Positions 37,915 to 47,700 of a stretch of 64,000 bases of DNA are shown piece after piece. Within the stretch, counting starts at the first letter, position 1. Every line of letters begins with the position of its first letter. Below the pieces are notes generated by a model. The model saw only the letters and a program-made list of their open reading frames with translations, was not told the origin of the DNA and ran no database searches. The translations under genes and the position numbers were made by a program. The stretch is from NCBI GenBank assembly GCA_001586195.1, contig CP014609.1, positions 408,001 to 472,000 on the forward strand, in the 5' to 3' direction. Origin of the DNA: Solibacillus silvestris (GTDB lineage Bacteria; Bacillota; Bacilli; Bacillales_A; Planococcaceae).

Positions 37915-40275
37915 CTATTCCTCCACATTCATCGTAATGTTTTTCATAAATGTTACAAGTTCTTCTACTATTTTGCGGCGAAGTTCCTGATAGTTTTTAC
38001 CGAATAATTCAAGTCCTTCACGTTGATAAATACGCATCGGATCTTCCTGCTGGTAATGACGTAAGCCAATACCTTCTTTTAAATGAGCCATCTGTTCTAA
38101 ATGTTTTACCCACATTTGATCGATGAAACTTAACATGACTTGCGGAATAATCGCCATAATTTGTTCGTTTTCAGCAAAGCCTTCGATAACTTCTGTTAAT
38201 TCTTTTACAGAGGGATCCATTGCATCGAGCATTTTCTTCACTTTTGTTTCTTCGCGGTTCACAGTAACAGGTGTTAAGAATAAAGAGTTCACTGTGCGTT
38301 CCATTTTATCGAAATCCCACTCAAGCACATCTTTATCTTCAGGGGCATTTTCACGAACGGCAAAATCTACAGTTTCCTTCATCATCGTCACTAAATGTTC
38401 CAGAAGATTTTCATTGCGTAATACTTTATCACGTAAATCATAAACTACACGACGTTGATCATTAATCACATCATCCAGTTTTAAGTTATATTCACGCATA
38501 GAGAAGTGTGCGCCTTCAACGATACGCTGTGTACGTTCGATCAGCTCTGTCACTTCTTTGTTTTGAATAAGACCAATTTCGTCTGTTGTCATTTTCTTAC
38601 GGAATTTCTCGACATCATCTTTTGCGAAACGTTTGAACATATCGTCTTCAATTGAAAGGATAAATCGAGTTTCACCTACGTCACCTTGACGACCGGAACG
38701 TCCGCGTAATTGGTTGTCGACACGACGGCTTTCATGCTTTTCAGTACCGATTACAAATAGACCGCCAAGCTCATCAACGCCTTTACCTAATACGATATCC
38801 GTTCCACGTCCTGCCATGTTTGTCGCAACGGTAATACGATTTTTTTGTCCGGCTTCCGAGATTAATTCAACCTCTTGTTCGACTGTTTTCGCATTTAATA
38901 ATTGGAATTGTAATCCATGTTTTTTTAAATAATCCGCTACTTTTTCTGATTGCAAAATAGAAGTTGTCCCGATTAATACCGGTTGTCCTTTTTCATGGCG
39001 ACGCAATACTTCCTGTGCCACATATTCGTATTTTTGCTCGATTTTTTCGAATACGATATCCGGTTGGTCCAGGCGTCGACGTGGACGGTTTGTCGGTATT
39101 TGAATAACGCGCATACCGTAAACTTCTAAAATTTCCTTTTCTTGAGTTTTCGCAGTACCTGTCATCCCTGATAATTTCGGATACATACGGAAGTAGTTTT
39201 GAATTGTAACTTGTGCCTGTGCTTTGTTTTCCTCAGTGATTGTCACGCCTTCTTTTGCTTCAATCGCCTGATGTAAGCCGTCAGAAAGTGAACGACCTTC
39301 CATGATACGGCCAGTAAACATATCGACTAATTCGATTTTGTCATCACGTACGATGTAATCAACATCACGCTCAAACATAACGTGTGCACGTACTGCCTGA
39401 ATTACGTAATGGTACAAAGTTTGATGTTCTAAATCGTATAAGTTGTCGACTCCGAATGCAGCTTCAACTTTTTCGATACCTTGATCTGTTAAAGAAGTCG
39501 CTTTCGTTTCGTCATCGAAATCATAATCTTCTTCAGCTTTGAAACGTTTCGCCAACATTGCAGCAATACGGTGCAGTTCTTCGTTTGCACCCATTTTACC
39601 CGCGATGATTAACGGTGTTTTCGCTTCGTCAATTAAGACAGAATCTACTTCATCGATAATCGCAAAGTGGTATGGACGCTGTACTTTATCGCCGATTGTA
39701 TGTGCCATATTATCACGTAAGTAGTCGAAGCCGAATTCTGTACCGACACCATATGTAATATCCGCATTGTACGCTTCCTTTTTATCTGCAGGCTCCATCA
39801 TTGGAACATTCAATCCAACTGTTAACCCAAGGAAACGGTGAATTTGTCCGATTAATTCGAAGTCACGTTTTGCAAGGTAATCGTTTACCGTAATAACGTG
39901 TACACCTTTGCCTTCCAATGCACGCACGTAAGAAGGGAGTGAGGCAACAAGTGTTTTACCTTCACCTGTCGGCATTTCGGCAATATTACCTTCAGTCAGT
40001 ACTAGACCGCCGATTAACTGCACATCAAAGTGGCGCATGTTTAATACACGTTTAGAAGCTTCACGGACAACAGCAAATGCATCAGGGATAATATCAACTA
40101 GCTGTGTTCCGTTTTCTAAACGCTCTTTAAATGTAAATGTCATATTTCGAAGTTCTTCGTCAGACATAGGACTATATGTTGCTTCGAGGCTATTAATTTG
40201 CTCTACTGTTTTGTAGTATCTTTTTAGCTCTCGAGCACTTGTTTGCTCTTTATTACGTTTGAAAATTGAGAACAT
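37915..40275 (-). CDS. secA2: Accessory preprotein translocase ATPase SecA2
   Basis: 786 residues, shorter than a housekeeping SecA and lacking the C-terminal zinc-binding tail (it ends FMKNITMNVEE). Motifs: Walker A MPTGEGKT at 101-108, DEVDS in the DEAD motif, TNMAGRGTDI and the QLRGRSGRQGD arginine finger region. It drives export of a subset of signal-peptide proteins through SecYEG. Paired with slaP, its likely cargo is the SLH and S-layer proteins encoded in this window; that is by analogy with B. anthracis. ATG 40275 follows AAAGGAG. Confidence 0.95.
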   Translation of the reverse strand: MFSIFKRNKEQTSARELKRYYKTVEQINSLEATYSPMSDEELRNMTFTFKERLENGTQLVDIIPDAFAVVREASKRVLNMRHFDVQLIGGLVLTEGNIAEMPTGEGKTLVASLPSYVRALEGKGVHVITVNDYLAKRDFELIGQIHRFLGLTVGLNVPMMEPADKKEAYNADITYGVGTEFGFDYLRDNMAHTIGDKVQRPYHFAIIDEVDSVLIDEAKTPLIIAGKMGANEELHRIAAMLAKRFKAEEDYDFDDETKATSLTDQGIEKVEAAFGVDNLYDLEHQTLYHYVIQAVRAHVMFERDVDYIVRDDKIELVDMFTGRIMEGRSLSDGLHQAIEAKEGVTITEENKAQAQVTIQNYFRMYPKLSGMTGTAKTQEKEILEVYGMRVIQIPTNRPRRRLDQPDIVFEKIEQKYEYVAQEVLRRHEKGQPVLIGTTSILQSEKVADYLKKHGLQFQLLNAKTVEQEVELISEAGQKNRITVATNMAGRGTDIVLGKGVDELGGLFVIGTEKHESRRVDNQLRGRSGRQGDVGETRFILSIEDDMFKRFAKDDVEKFRKKMTTDEIGLIQNKEVTELIERTQRIVEGAHFSMREYNLKLDDVINDQRRVVYDLRDKVLRNENLLEHLVTMMKETVDFAVRENAPEDKDVLEWDFDKMERTVNSLFLTPVTVNREETKVKKMLDAMDPSVKELTEVIEGFAENEQIMAIIPQVMLSFIDQMWVKHLEQMAHLKEGIGLRHYQQEDPMRIYQREGLELFGKNYQELRRKIVEELVTFMKNITMNVEE

Positions 40276-40526
40276 TATTTTACTCTCCTTTGAAATTGGC
40301 TACTTTAATATAGTAGACACTCCGTTATTTTATCAAATAATGCACAAAAAGACTACTGAACAAAAGGGAATTCATAGGAACAATATAAATAAATTGGATG
40401 AACCTCTCTTTTATAATATTAATTATTTGATTAGTTTGAAATATACTAGAAGAATGATAGATGTAAAATTTATGTGAGCGGAATAAATAGTGGAAGGAAT
40501 TTGAGCTATATTTTATGAATTGTTCA

Positions 40527-40535
40527 TGCTATACT
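40527..40535 (+). promoter_or_regulatory. Candidate extended -10 promoter of tagO
   Basis: TGCTATACT, 90 bases upstream of the tagO start, with no good -35. It is identical to the element ahead of csaB. The remaining bases of the 350-base gap between secA2 and tagO are AT-rich with nothing else convincing. Confidence 0.4.
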
Positions 40536-40625
40536 TATGTTGAATAAAAATGTAGAGTTTTTAATGAATCTCCAAAAGGCGATTTATTGTAATGCTTAAT
40601 ACTACAAAAATTAAGGAGGAGAGAC

Positions 40626-41681
40626 ATGATTTACGTGTCTTTAATCGTAGCTTTTATTGCTGCTATTATACTAACTCCGCTTGTGAAGCGATTGGCTTTT
40701 CGCCTTGGAGCTGTAGATGCCCCGAACTATCGTAAAGTGCATGCTCGCATTATGCCACGATTAGGCGGTTTAGCAATTTTTGGTGCGTTTATGATCGGGA
40801 TATTACTTTTAAAATTAGTCACGAACTTCGAAAGTGACTACTTATATGCAATTTTAATTGCCGCGACAATTATTGTAGCAACAGGTGTTGTCGATGATAT
40901 GCGGGAAATTTCCGCAAAGGCTAAGCTGCTTGGTCAAGTAATTGCTGCCTGCATCGTTGTATTTGTCGGCGGTATTCAAATTGATAATATTAACTTACCG
41001 TTTGGTGGGGAACTGGAATTCGGCTGGTTAGGTATTCCGTTCACAATTATTTGGATTGTTGGTATTACTAATGCGATTAACTTAATCGATGGTCTTGATG
41101 GACTAGCTGCAGGTGTCTCAACAATTGCGTTAATGACATTAGCCGTAATGGCAATGATCATGGGTAACGGTATTGTTATCGCAATGGCTGCTATTTTGGC
41201 TGCTGCAACAATCGGTTTCCTGTTTTTCAACTTCCACCCAGCAAAAATTTTCATGGGGGACACAGGTGCACTGTTTTTAGGATTTATGATTTCGGTGCTC
41301 GCGCTATTAGGATTTAAAAACGTAGCTGTTATTTCATTCGTTATCCCGGTTATTATGCTGGGAGTTCCAATTTCTGATACATTCTTCGCGATCGTGCGTC
41401 GTTTACGTAGCGGTAAAAAGTGGTCGGATCCGGATAAATCGCATTTACACCACCGTTTATTGGATTTAGGATTCTCGCATCGTCAAACAGTGATGATTAT
41501 TTATGCGATGGCTGCAATGTTCGGTCTCGCTGCTGTCATCTTCTCGATGGCAAAAGTATGGGGCGCAATTCTACTCATTGCCGTTATACTAGTGGCGATT
41601 GAACTGTTCGTAGAAATTATCGGCCTCGCCGGCAAAAACTACAAACCATTGCTCAACCTCGTAAGAATATTTAATAAGTGA
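40626..41681 (+). CDS. tagO: Undecaprenyl-phosphate GlcNAc-1-phosphate transferase
   Basis: 351 residues with about ten membrane helices. WecA/MraY family marks: RKVHARIMPRLGG (about 37-49), DDMREIS (about 90-96, the metal-binding Asp pair), NAINLIDGLDGLAAG (about 143-157), NFHPAKIFMGDTGA (about 201-214) and SHLHHRLLDLGFSHRQ (about 264-279, the His motif of GlcNAc-specific members). It makes undecaprenyl-PP-GlcNAc, the first lipid intermediate of wall teichoic acid or secondary wall polysaccharide. In an SLH organism it probably starts the polymer that CsaB pyruvylates. ATG follows AAGGAGGAG. Confidence 0.92.
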   Translation: MIYVSLIVAFIAAIILTPLVKRLAFRLGAVDAPNYRKVHARIMPRLGGLAIFGAFMIGILLLKLVTNFESDYLYAILIAATIIVATGVVDDMREISAKAKLLGQVIAACIVVFVGGIQIDNINLPFGGELEFGWLGIPFTIIWIVGITNAINLIDGLDGLAAGVSTIALMTLAVMAMIMGNGIVIAMAAILAAATIGFLFFNFHPAKIFMGDTGALFLGFMISVLALLGFKNVAVISFVIPVIMLGVPISDTFFAIVRRLRSGKKWSDPDKSHLHHRLLDLGFSHRQTVMIIYAMAAMFGLAAVIFSMAKVWGAILLIAVILVAIELFVEIIGLAGKNYKPLLNLVRIFNK

Positions 41682-41764
41682 AAAGATCGAAACAAGTAAA
41701 TGGCTTTGTGCCGTTTGCTTGTTTTTTATTTAAGGGGAATTTAGTTGCCAAATTGTTGGAGGAA

Positions 41765-41936
41765 GTAGAAAGTTTGGGGGCTAAAGTGGAAAGAGATGAA
41801 GTGAAAGTAGAAAGCTCTGAAGCTAAAGTAGAAGCTTCTCGTGGAAATGTAGAACGGATCACCTGAAAAGTAGAACGCGTGAATTTATTAGCAAATTCGC
41901 AGGAAAAAGTGGAACAGTATGCCCGTAATGTAGAAC
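41765..41936. repeat. 21-bp ladder array, GTAGAA flavour
   Basis: Units begin at 41765, 41786 (GTGGAA), 41807, 41828, 41849 and 41870, then TTAGCA at 41888, and 41909 and 41930. Steps are 21 except one of 18. It fills the gap between tagO and the convergent LCP gene. Confidence 0.9.
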
Positions 41937-41964
41937 ACCCCCTATACTAGTAGAAACGCCATAT

Positions 41965-41999
41965 AAAAAACCAACCCCCGCATTACTTGCGGAGGTTGG
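41965..41999 (-). terminator. Terminator of the LCP gene
   Basis: Minus-strand 11-bp stem ccaacctccgc / gcgggggttgg (one mismatch) followed by six T. Confidence 0.85.
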
Positions 42000-42005
42000 T
42001 TTCGG

Positions 42006-43055
42006 TTATTGTGTATCGGAATTTGTTTTTGTTGTATAAGCTGAGTTGGATTGGGAGCTTGTGCCCGAAATGTTTGTCGATTCCGGAGTAAGTCCTAAAT
42101 GACTTTTTAAAATATGGCTTGTTTCTGCAAGCGCTTCTTCATCCAGTTTGTAATAGTAAACACCTGTAGACATGTCGTCATAGCCTTCCAGCGTTAATGT
42201 ATCAATGCGAGGCATGCCGTTTGTTAAATAGCTGAAGAACGATTTCATCTCTGTAAATGTCATATCTGTCTTCATGTTGTTTCCAACAGCGGATAAAATA
42301 TCATCATATTTTGAAAGTGATGTAAATGACGCTGCTTTAGAAGCGATTGCCTGAATGATTTCCTGCTGCCGTTTACCGCGTTCAATGTCATTGTCCTGTT
42401 TACGTGTGCGGGCAAGTGCCAGTGCTTCACGGCCGTCCAATGTTTGCAATCCTGGCTGCAAGTTGACTGTGTTGCGGTCGAACTCGTCTTTTTCAAGCAT
42501 TGCGTATGGTACTTCTGCTTCAATGCCGCCTAATGCATCGACAATCTCGATGAAGGCATTAAAGTTTACACGCATATAGTAATCAATTGGGATATCAAAT
42601 AATTTTTCTACCGTTTCAATTGAAGCAAGTGTGCCACCGCGCGCATGTGCATGGTTGATTTTATCGTTATATCCGATGTGAGGGATGTAAACATATGAAT
42701 CACGTGGAATACTTACTAGTTTAACTGTTTTTGTTTTATTGTTCAAAGTGGCAAGCAATAGGGCATCGGTGCGGGAATTGTCTGCACCTTGTCCGCGCTT
42801 ATCACTATCATCGACACCTAAAATTAAAATAGATACATTGTCTTGGGCAGGCTCAACTTTTACTTCTCGCTGGTCCGACATTTTGCGGTCCTCGATAACT
42901 TCATATGCACTGTCTGCTGCATGTTCGGCTTGCTTCGTCAAATAGACACCGTATGCTGTTGCACAAATTGCGAGTGAAAGAGTCAGAAGCATCGTAACTT
43001 TAAGAAATAATCTGAATTTCGAAGAGCCTTTCTTTTTATTTTGCCTTGTTGTCAT
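42006..43055 (-). CDS. LytR-CpsA-Psr (LCP) family wall-polymer ligase
   Basis: 349 residues. One N-terminal membrane helix (about 17-37) with a short Lys-rich cytoplasmic start. The outer LCP domain (about 70-300) carries NSRTDALLLATL, VSIPRDSYVYIP with the catalytic Arg-Asp, NDKINHAHARGG, and LDGREALALARTRKQDNDIERGKRQ. A Ser/Thr-rich tail follows. LCP enzymes move lipid-linked teichoic acid or other wall polymers onto peptidoglycan; here the likely substrate is the TagO-initiated polymer. In B. subtilis the orthologous position holds lytR/tagU next to yvyE, as here. Confidence 0.93.
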   Translation of the reverse strand: MTTRQNKKKGSSKFRLFLKVTMLLTLSLAICATAYGVYLTKQAEHAADSAYEVIEDRKMSDQREVKVEPAQDNVSILILGVDDSDKRGQGADNSRTDALLLATLNNKTKTVKLVSIPRDSYVYIPHIGYNDKINHAHARGGTLASIETVEKLFDIPIDYYMRVNFNAFIEIVDALGGIEAEVPYAMLEKDEFDRNTVNLQPGLQTLDGREALALARTRKQDNDIERGKRQQEIIQAIASKAASFTSLSKYDDILSAVGNNMKTDMTFTEMKSFFSYLTNGMPRIDTLTLEGYDDMSTGVYYYKLDEEALAETSHILKSHLGLTPESTNISGTSSQSNSAYTTKTNSDTQ

Positions 43056-43196
43056 AAAGATTCTCCTCTAGGTTAGGGATAGGTTACTATATTTAATTGG
43101 TTATACTAGTTAATTCGTAATCTTATCTAATATACTACAATCACCTTTTGTCGTAAAGTAACGAAGTCTTGCATTATGATGACATTTATTTCGAGG

Positions 43197-43832
43197 TTAT
43201 TCCTTCGAAAATTCGATGAAAAGCGCGTCTTCGTTTTTAATTGCTGCCTGGCCGTTTGTCAGTTCAGTAATCCAGTCGATAAATGTTTGCTCTTCTTCTT
43301 TTAAAACATGTACATAAATTTCTACATTTTCCGCATACTGAATATCATGAAGAAGGTAGTGGGAACCACGTATTTCATTTTCTAATTTCCCTAACCACAC
43401 ATAATCAATCTCAATTTTCATTAAATAATGCAATTTTCGCTCAACAACTTGGGCAGCAGCGATTCCTTCTGTTGTAGCTTTACTATATGCACGGATCAAA
43501 CCGCCTCCGCCCAGCTTAATCCCGCCGAAATAGCGAGTGACGACAACAACCGTATCTTTTAAACCTTGTTTTTTAAGTACTTCTAACATAGGGACGCCTG
43601 CAGTACCGCTTGGTTCCCCGTCATCATTCGCTTTTTGGATCTGGTCATGCTCACCAATCATATAGCAGGAGCAGTTATGGGTAGCCGATGCATGAATCTT
43701 TTTTATTTTATCTATAAAGAGAATCGCTTCTTCTTCTGTCTCAACGCGTTCTACATAAGTTAAAAAACGTGATTTTGATATGATGATTTCTGATTCTCCG
43801 TAACCTTTTACAGTAATGTAGTTATTTCTCAT
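43197..43832 (-). CDS. yvyE: YigZ/IMPACT family protein
   Basis: 211 residues with the UPF0029 (IMPACT) domain first (SRFLTYVERVETEEEA, ATHNCSCYMIG, DDGEPSGTAGVPML, TRYFGGIKLGGGGLIRAYS) and a C-terminal DUF1949-type domain. Function is not firmly known; members are linked to translation-associated factors. It lies divergent from degS exactly as yvyE does in B. subtilis. ATG 43832 follows AAGGAG. Confidence 0.9.
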   Translation of the reverse strand: MRNNYITVKGYGESEIIISKSRFLTYVERVETEEEAILFIDKIKKIHASATHNCSCYMIGEHDQIQKANDDGEPSGTAGVPMLEVLKKQGLKDTVVVVTRYFGGIKLGGGGLIRAYSKATTEGIAAAQVVERKLHYLMKIEIDYVWLGKLENEIRGSHYLLHDIQYAENVEIYVHVLKEEEQTFIDWITELTNGQAAIKNEDALFIEFSKE

Positions 43833-43993
43833 TATCGATTCTCCTTAATATTACAATTTGATTTCAAATTTGTGGTTATAATTTAACTTAAAAAATGATT
43901 TACTAATGATATAATATGTATGTACTATAATAGTAGGTTGCAAAGTAAAAAGATAGAGTAGTTCGCATTCTGACTAAGTAAGGTGGGGAAAAA

Positions 43994-45157
43994 GTGCTAG
44001 AAAACAATCAAATAGACATCGCCTCGCTTGATGTAATATTTAATCGAATGTTGGAAACTATTACAAGTTCGAAAGATGATGTATTTATTATAAGCGAACA
44101 AAGCCGCAGAAACTTTGAAGAAATGCAACAAGAGCTGGAAGTTGTGCGTCATGAAATAAAGATTATAATAGATGAAAGTGATAACTTGGAAAAGTTGCTT
44201 CAATTGTCTAGACAGCGATTAGTCGTTGTAAGTAAAAGTTTCAATAATCATTCAGAAGAGCAAATACGTGCAGCTTATGAAAATACAAGTAACTTACAAT
44301 TAAAGGTCTCCCTTTGCCGGGAGCGCGAAAAGCAGCTAAGAGATAAGCGTGACGATTTGGAAAGGCGCCTGCGCACACTTTATGATACGATTGAAAGAGC
44401 GGATCATATCGTGAACCAAGTAAATGTTGTTATCAATTTTTTGACGACCGACCTGAAAAATGTCGGAGCAGCACTGGAACAGGCGAAGATCAAACAAGAT
44501 TTTGGCATACGTATTATCGCAGCCCAGGAAGAAGAACGAAAACGTTTATCGCGTGAAATTCATGATGGGCCTGCACAAATGATGGCGAATGTGCTGATGC
44601 GTTCGAATTTAATTGACCGCACTTTCCGAGAAAAAGGAGCAGACGCCGCTTTAAAAGAAATTCATGACTTGAAAATAAGCGTTCGCAACGCCTTATCAGA
44701 AGTACGCCGCATTATTTATGATTTACGTCCAATGGCACTCGATGATTTAGGTATTGATCCAACATTGAAAAAGTATTTATCTACGATTATGGAATACAAT
44801 CCAGGTGTTGAGATTCAGTTCCTTTCATATAATAACGAGCGCAGAATCCCTACAGATTATGAGGTGGCAGTTTTCCGTTTAGTGCAGGAAAGTGTAAATA
44901 ATGCATTGAAACACGGAAAGCCGAACCTGATTATTGTTAAACTAGAGTGGTTATGTGACGAAATTAATGTTGTAGTAAAAGATAATGGGGTTGGATTTGA
45001 TACGGAAAGCGCTCGTGAAGGATCTTTCGGTATTATAGGAATGAAAGAAAGAATTGATCTACTGAAAGGTTCTTTGAAAATTAGCAGCAGCATCGGTAAA
45101 GGAACAACAATTTTAATGAAAATTCCATTGCCGACAAAAGATGAAGAGATAAGATAG
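43994..45157 (+). CDS. degS: DegS, cytoplasmic sensor histidine kinase
   Basis: 387 residues from GTG 43994 (AGGTGGGG upstream). No membrane segment. The N-terminal half is a long coiled coil (sensory DegS domain). HisKA_3 has the phospho-acceptor His190 in [12 protein letters not shown], and the ATPase domain follows with [19 protein letters not shown] and GIIGMKERI. It phosphorylates DegU to control exoenzymes, motility and competence in bacilli. degU starts 22 bases downstream; the pair is one operon. Confidence 0.95.
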   Translation: MLENNQIDIASLDVIFNRMLETITSSKDDVFIISEQSRRNFEEMQQELEVVRHEIKIIIDESDNLEKLLQLSRQRLVVVSKSFNNHSEEQIRAAYENTSNLQLKVSLCREREKQLRDKRDDLERRLRTLYDTIERADHIVNQVNVVINFLTTDLKNVGAALEQAKIKQDFGIRIIAAQEEERKRLSREIHDGPAQMMANVLMRSNLIDRTFREKGADAALKEIHDLKISVRNALSEVRRIIYDLRPMALDDLGIDPTLKKYLSTIMEYNPGVEIQFLSYNNERRIPTDYEVAVFRLVQESVNNALKHGKPNLIIVKLEWLCDEINVVVKDNGVGFDTESAREGSFGIIGMKERIDLLKGSLKISSSIGKGTTILMKIPLPTKDEEIR

Positions 45158-45179
45158 CAGAATTCCAGGGGGTTTCGAA

Positions 45180-45854
45180 ATGACGAAAATTATTATTGTA
45201 GATGATCACCAATTATTCCGTGAAGGGGTAAAACGTATTTTAGATTTTGAAGACACATTCGAGGTTGTTGCTGAAGGTGATGACGGTACAGATATCGTAA
45301 ACTTGTATGAACAAAACGAACCGGATGTCGTATTAATGGACATTAATATGCCAGGTAAAAACGGTGTAGAGGCGACAGCTGATTTAATCGCTGTATATCC
45401 GGATGCGAAAGTAATGGTTTTATCAATTCATGATGATGAATCTTATGTAACACACGCATTAAAATCAGGTGCCCTTGGCTATATGCTGAAGGAAATGGAT
45501 GCCGATGAAATCGTTGAAGCAATCAAAGTTGTTTCAAACGGTGGTTCATACCTGCACCCGAAAGTAACGAAAAATCTGGTTGCGGAATTCCGCCGTCTTT
45601 CGGAGCACGAAAACAAAGGTAATTTCCACCAAACAGAGATTCGCCGTCCATTCCACTTATTAACGAAGCGTGAATGCGAAGTGCTTCAATTATTAACAGA
45701 TGGCCAATCAAACCGTACAATCGGTGAGACATTATTCATCTCGGAAAAAACGGTTAAAAACCATGTATCAAGTATTTTACAAAAAATGAATGTTAATGAC
45801 CGTACACAAGCAGTTGTAACAGCAATCAAAAACGGCTGGGTAGAAGTACGTTAA
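45180..45854 (+). CDS. degU: DegU, response regulator
   Basis: 224 residues. Receiver domain about 1-120 with acidic pocket DD at 8-9, phospho-acceptor Asp54 in [10 protein letters not shown], and a conserved Lys near 105. LuxR-type helix-turn-helix at about 155-220 ([38 protein letters not shown]). Controls degradative enzymes, flagellar genes and competence; it binds the comF region and flgM region in B. subtilis, both of which lie just downstream here. A terminator follows. Confidence 0.95.
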   Translation: MTKIIIVDDHQLFREGVKRILDFEDTFEVVAEGDDGTDIVNLYEQNEPDVVLMDINMPGKNGVEATADLIAVYPDAKVMVLSIHDDESYVTHALKSGALGYMLKEMDADEIVEAIKVVSNGGSYLHPKVTKNLVAEFRRLSEHENKGNFHQTEIRRPFHLLTKRECEVLQLLTDGQSNRTIGETLFISEKTVKNHVSSILQKMNVNDRTQAVVTAIKNGWVEVR

Positions 45855-45874
45855 TTACATATTAAACGTTACAG

Positions 45875-45905
45875 CAAGGATACGATTTTTGTATCCTTGT
45901 TTTTA
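45875..45905 (+). terminator. Terminator of degSU
   Basis: Perfect 9-bp stem caaggatac / gtatccttg followed by a T-run. Confidence 0.9.
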
Positions 45906-45939
45906 TTTTTGCATATTATTACCGATTAATAAATAGTTA

Positions 45940-46035
45940 TAGCCGCGTAATCTATGAAACATCTGTGAACAAGATTCGTCCTAATGTTTTGAAGACGATA
46001 GCAAATAATTCGAACATCGAATTTTTACGCGGCTA
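45940..46035. repeat. 96-bp element with 11-bp perfect terminal inverted repeats
   Basis: TAGCCGCGTAA at 45940-45950 is the exact inverse of TTACGCGGCTA at 46025-46035. Inside are further short hairpins: atct/agat (45961-45975), tcgtc/gacga (45976-45998) and attcg/cgaat (46008-46022), so the whole can fold as a branched RNA. It could be a MITE-like insertion with TA ends or a structured leader; no T-run follows. Confidence 0.5.
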
Positions 46036-46152
46036 AAGAAGGTATTCGTTTTCAATGAAACCAGCATAAGAAAACATTATTCGTGCTATTTAATACAAGA
46101 TGTGTTTTTCTAATATTGTGTGCTAAAATGTTTTGCGGGAGGTTGTAAAATT

Positions 46153-46668
46153 ATGAAAAAATGGTTCGTAGCTGTACTGGCGGTTTTTGTACTGGCAGCT
46201 TGCGGGGATAAAGAAGAAGCTTCACCTGAAAATCTGCAAAAAACGATCGACGAAGGTACTGTAGGTTTTGAAATGATGGGAGATTCGATTGAAGAAGCTA
46301 CAGATGTCCCGGAAGAAGAAAAAAATAATATTATCTCTGCTTTTAATGAGTATATTGCAGCCTTTAATGAAAAAGATCTAGAACGTTATAAAAATATAAT
46401 TTCAAAAAATGCGACAGGCTTTAATTATGATGAAGACATCGAGGCAGTTTCCGACGTGTTTAATCAATATGATGTAAAACGTACGGCTGAAGATATTACG
46501 ATTGTTAAATATAGTGGCGAAGAAGCCCAAGTATTTTCCAATTTAAAGACCGAAACGAAAGAAATTGACACTGGTGCCGAACTATCCGGTGTCGGCCGCC
46601 AAGTAACGGTATTTAAGAAGGAAGACAGCTGGAAAGTTTCAAGTATCTATTATATCGGTAGTGAATAA
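46153..46668 (+). CDS. Lipoprotein with NTF2-like domain, function unknown
   Basis: 171 residues from ATG 46153, chosen for GGGAGG nine bases upstream and because the lipoprotein signal begins there (MKKWFVAVLAVF, lipobox LAAC with Cys near 21). The mature part is acidic. Residues about 65-170 look like an NTF2/SnoaL-like cone fold (FNEYIAAFNEKDLERYKNII, then VTVFKKEDSWKVSSIYYIG). Such domains bind small ligands or act as immunity or scaffolding modules; I cannot say which. Located between degSU and degV, where B. subtilis has no such gene. Own terminator. Confidence 0.8.
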   Translation: MKKWFVAVLAVFVLAACGDKEEASPENLQKTIDEGTVGFEMMGDSIEEATDVPEEEKNNIISAFNEYIAAFNEKDLERYKNIISKNATGFNYDEDIEAVSDVFNQYDVKRTAEDITIVKYSGEEAQVFSNLKTETKEIDTGAELSGVGRQVTVFKKEDSWKVSSIYYIGSE

Positions 46669-46695
46669 AAACTTATCTTCTATAATATAAAGTAA

Positions 46696-46732
46696 AAACG
46701 TCTTGTGCGAATCGATGCCAAGATGTTTTTTT
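46696..46732 (+). terminator. Rho-independent terminator
   Basis: 10-bp stem aaacgtcttg / caagatgttt (one G-U) followed by a T-run. Confidence 0.85.
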
Positions 46733-46844
46733 CATATAGCGATGAGGTTGAGACAGCGGGAAGTTCCCTATAAGAATGGCAATTTACCGTTCACAATTAT
46801 AGTGAGTTCATGTAAACTAATGAACATAGGAGAGTGGGAGAGCG

Positions 46845-47687
46845 ATGAAAACAGCAATTGTTACAGATAGTACAGCCTATTTAACACTTGAAGAACGAAA
46901 TTCGTACAATGTCCATATGATTCCTCTAAGTGTTAACATTGAAGGAACATTTTACGATGAAGAAATCGATATTACAGCTTCTGAATTTTACGACCGTGTG
47001 CGCGGTGCAGCGGAGTTTCCGAAAACAACGCAGCCCTCTGTCGGAAAATTTGTCGAGCTTTATGAAACATTAGGTAAGGATTATGATGAAATTGTAACGA
47101 TTCACTTATCAAGCGGAATTAGTGGAACTTTCCAAGGCGCGGTCCAAGCCGGTGCGATGGTGGAAGGTATAAATGTTCACGCTTTTGATTCGGAAGTTGC
47201 AGCCTACTTGCAAGGCTTTTATGTAAAAGAAGCTGCTAAACTAGCATCGAAAGGCGCTTCAGGCGAGCAGATTATGACACACTTAAACGATCTGAAAGAC
47301 ACGATGGATGATTACATTATTGTCGACGATCTGCAGCATCTGCAGCGCGGCGGTCGCTTATCAGCAGCAGCGGCATTGATCGGCGGATTACTTCAAGTAA
47401 AACCGATTTTAACTTTCCAGAACAAAGTCATCGTGCCATTCGAAAAAATTCGTACACGTAAAAAAGCACTACGCCGAGTGGAAGAACAACTCGCTTCAGC
47501 AGTCGAAAAGCACGGCGCTCTTCAAGCAACAGTGATTCACGCCAACTGTGAGAAAGAAGCACGCGAATGGATGAAATCTCTGGAAGCGGCTTACCCGACA
47601 GTCGATTTCACGCTAAGCTACTTCGGTCCGGTCATCGGCACGCATTTAGGTGAAGGCGCAATGGCGATGGGATGGATTAAGAAATAA
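46845..47687 (+). CDS. DegV/FakB-family fatty-acid-binding protein
   Basis: 280 residues, the normal DegV length. N-terminal domain starts VTDSTAYL; PKTTQPSVGKF and HLSSGISGTFQ are family signatures, followed by the VDDLQHLQRGGRLSAAAALIG motif (about 156-176). FakB proteins present a bound fatty acid to the FakA kinase for incorporation into phospholipid. It lies between degSU and comFA, as yviA does in B. subtilis. ATG 46845 follows AGGAGAGTGGGAG. Confidence 0.92.
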   Translation: MKTAIVTDSTAYLTLEERNSYNVHMIPLSVNIEGTFYDEEIDITASEFYDRVRGAAEFPKTTQPSVGKFVELYETLGKDYDEIVTIHLSSGISGTFQGAVQAGAMVEGINVHAFDSEVAAYLQGFYVKEAAKLASKGASGEQIMTHLNDLKDTMDDYIIVDDLQHLQRGGRLSAAAALIGGLLQVKPILTFQNKVIVPFEKIRTRKKALRRVEEQLASAVEKHGALQATVIHANCEKEAREWMKSLEAAYPTVDFTLSYFGPVIGTHLGEGAMAMGWIKK

Positions 47688-47700
47688 TTTTTTAGGCTTA

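Noticed and set aside
40259-40477. 72-codon ORF between secA2 and tagO
   Set aside because: It overlaps the start of secA2 on the other strand, has no ribosome site, and its composition is like non-coding AT-rich DNA.
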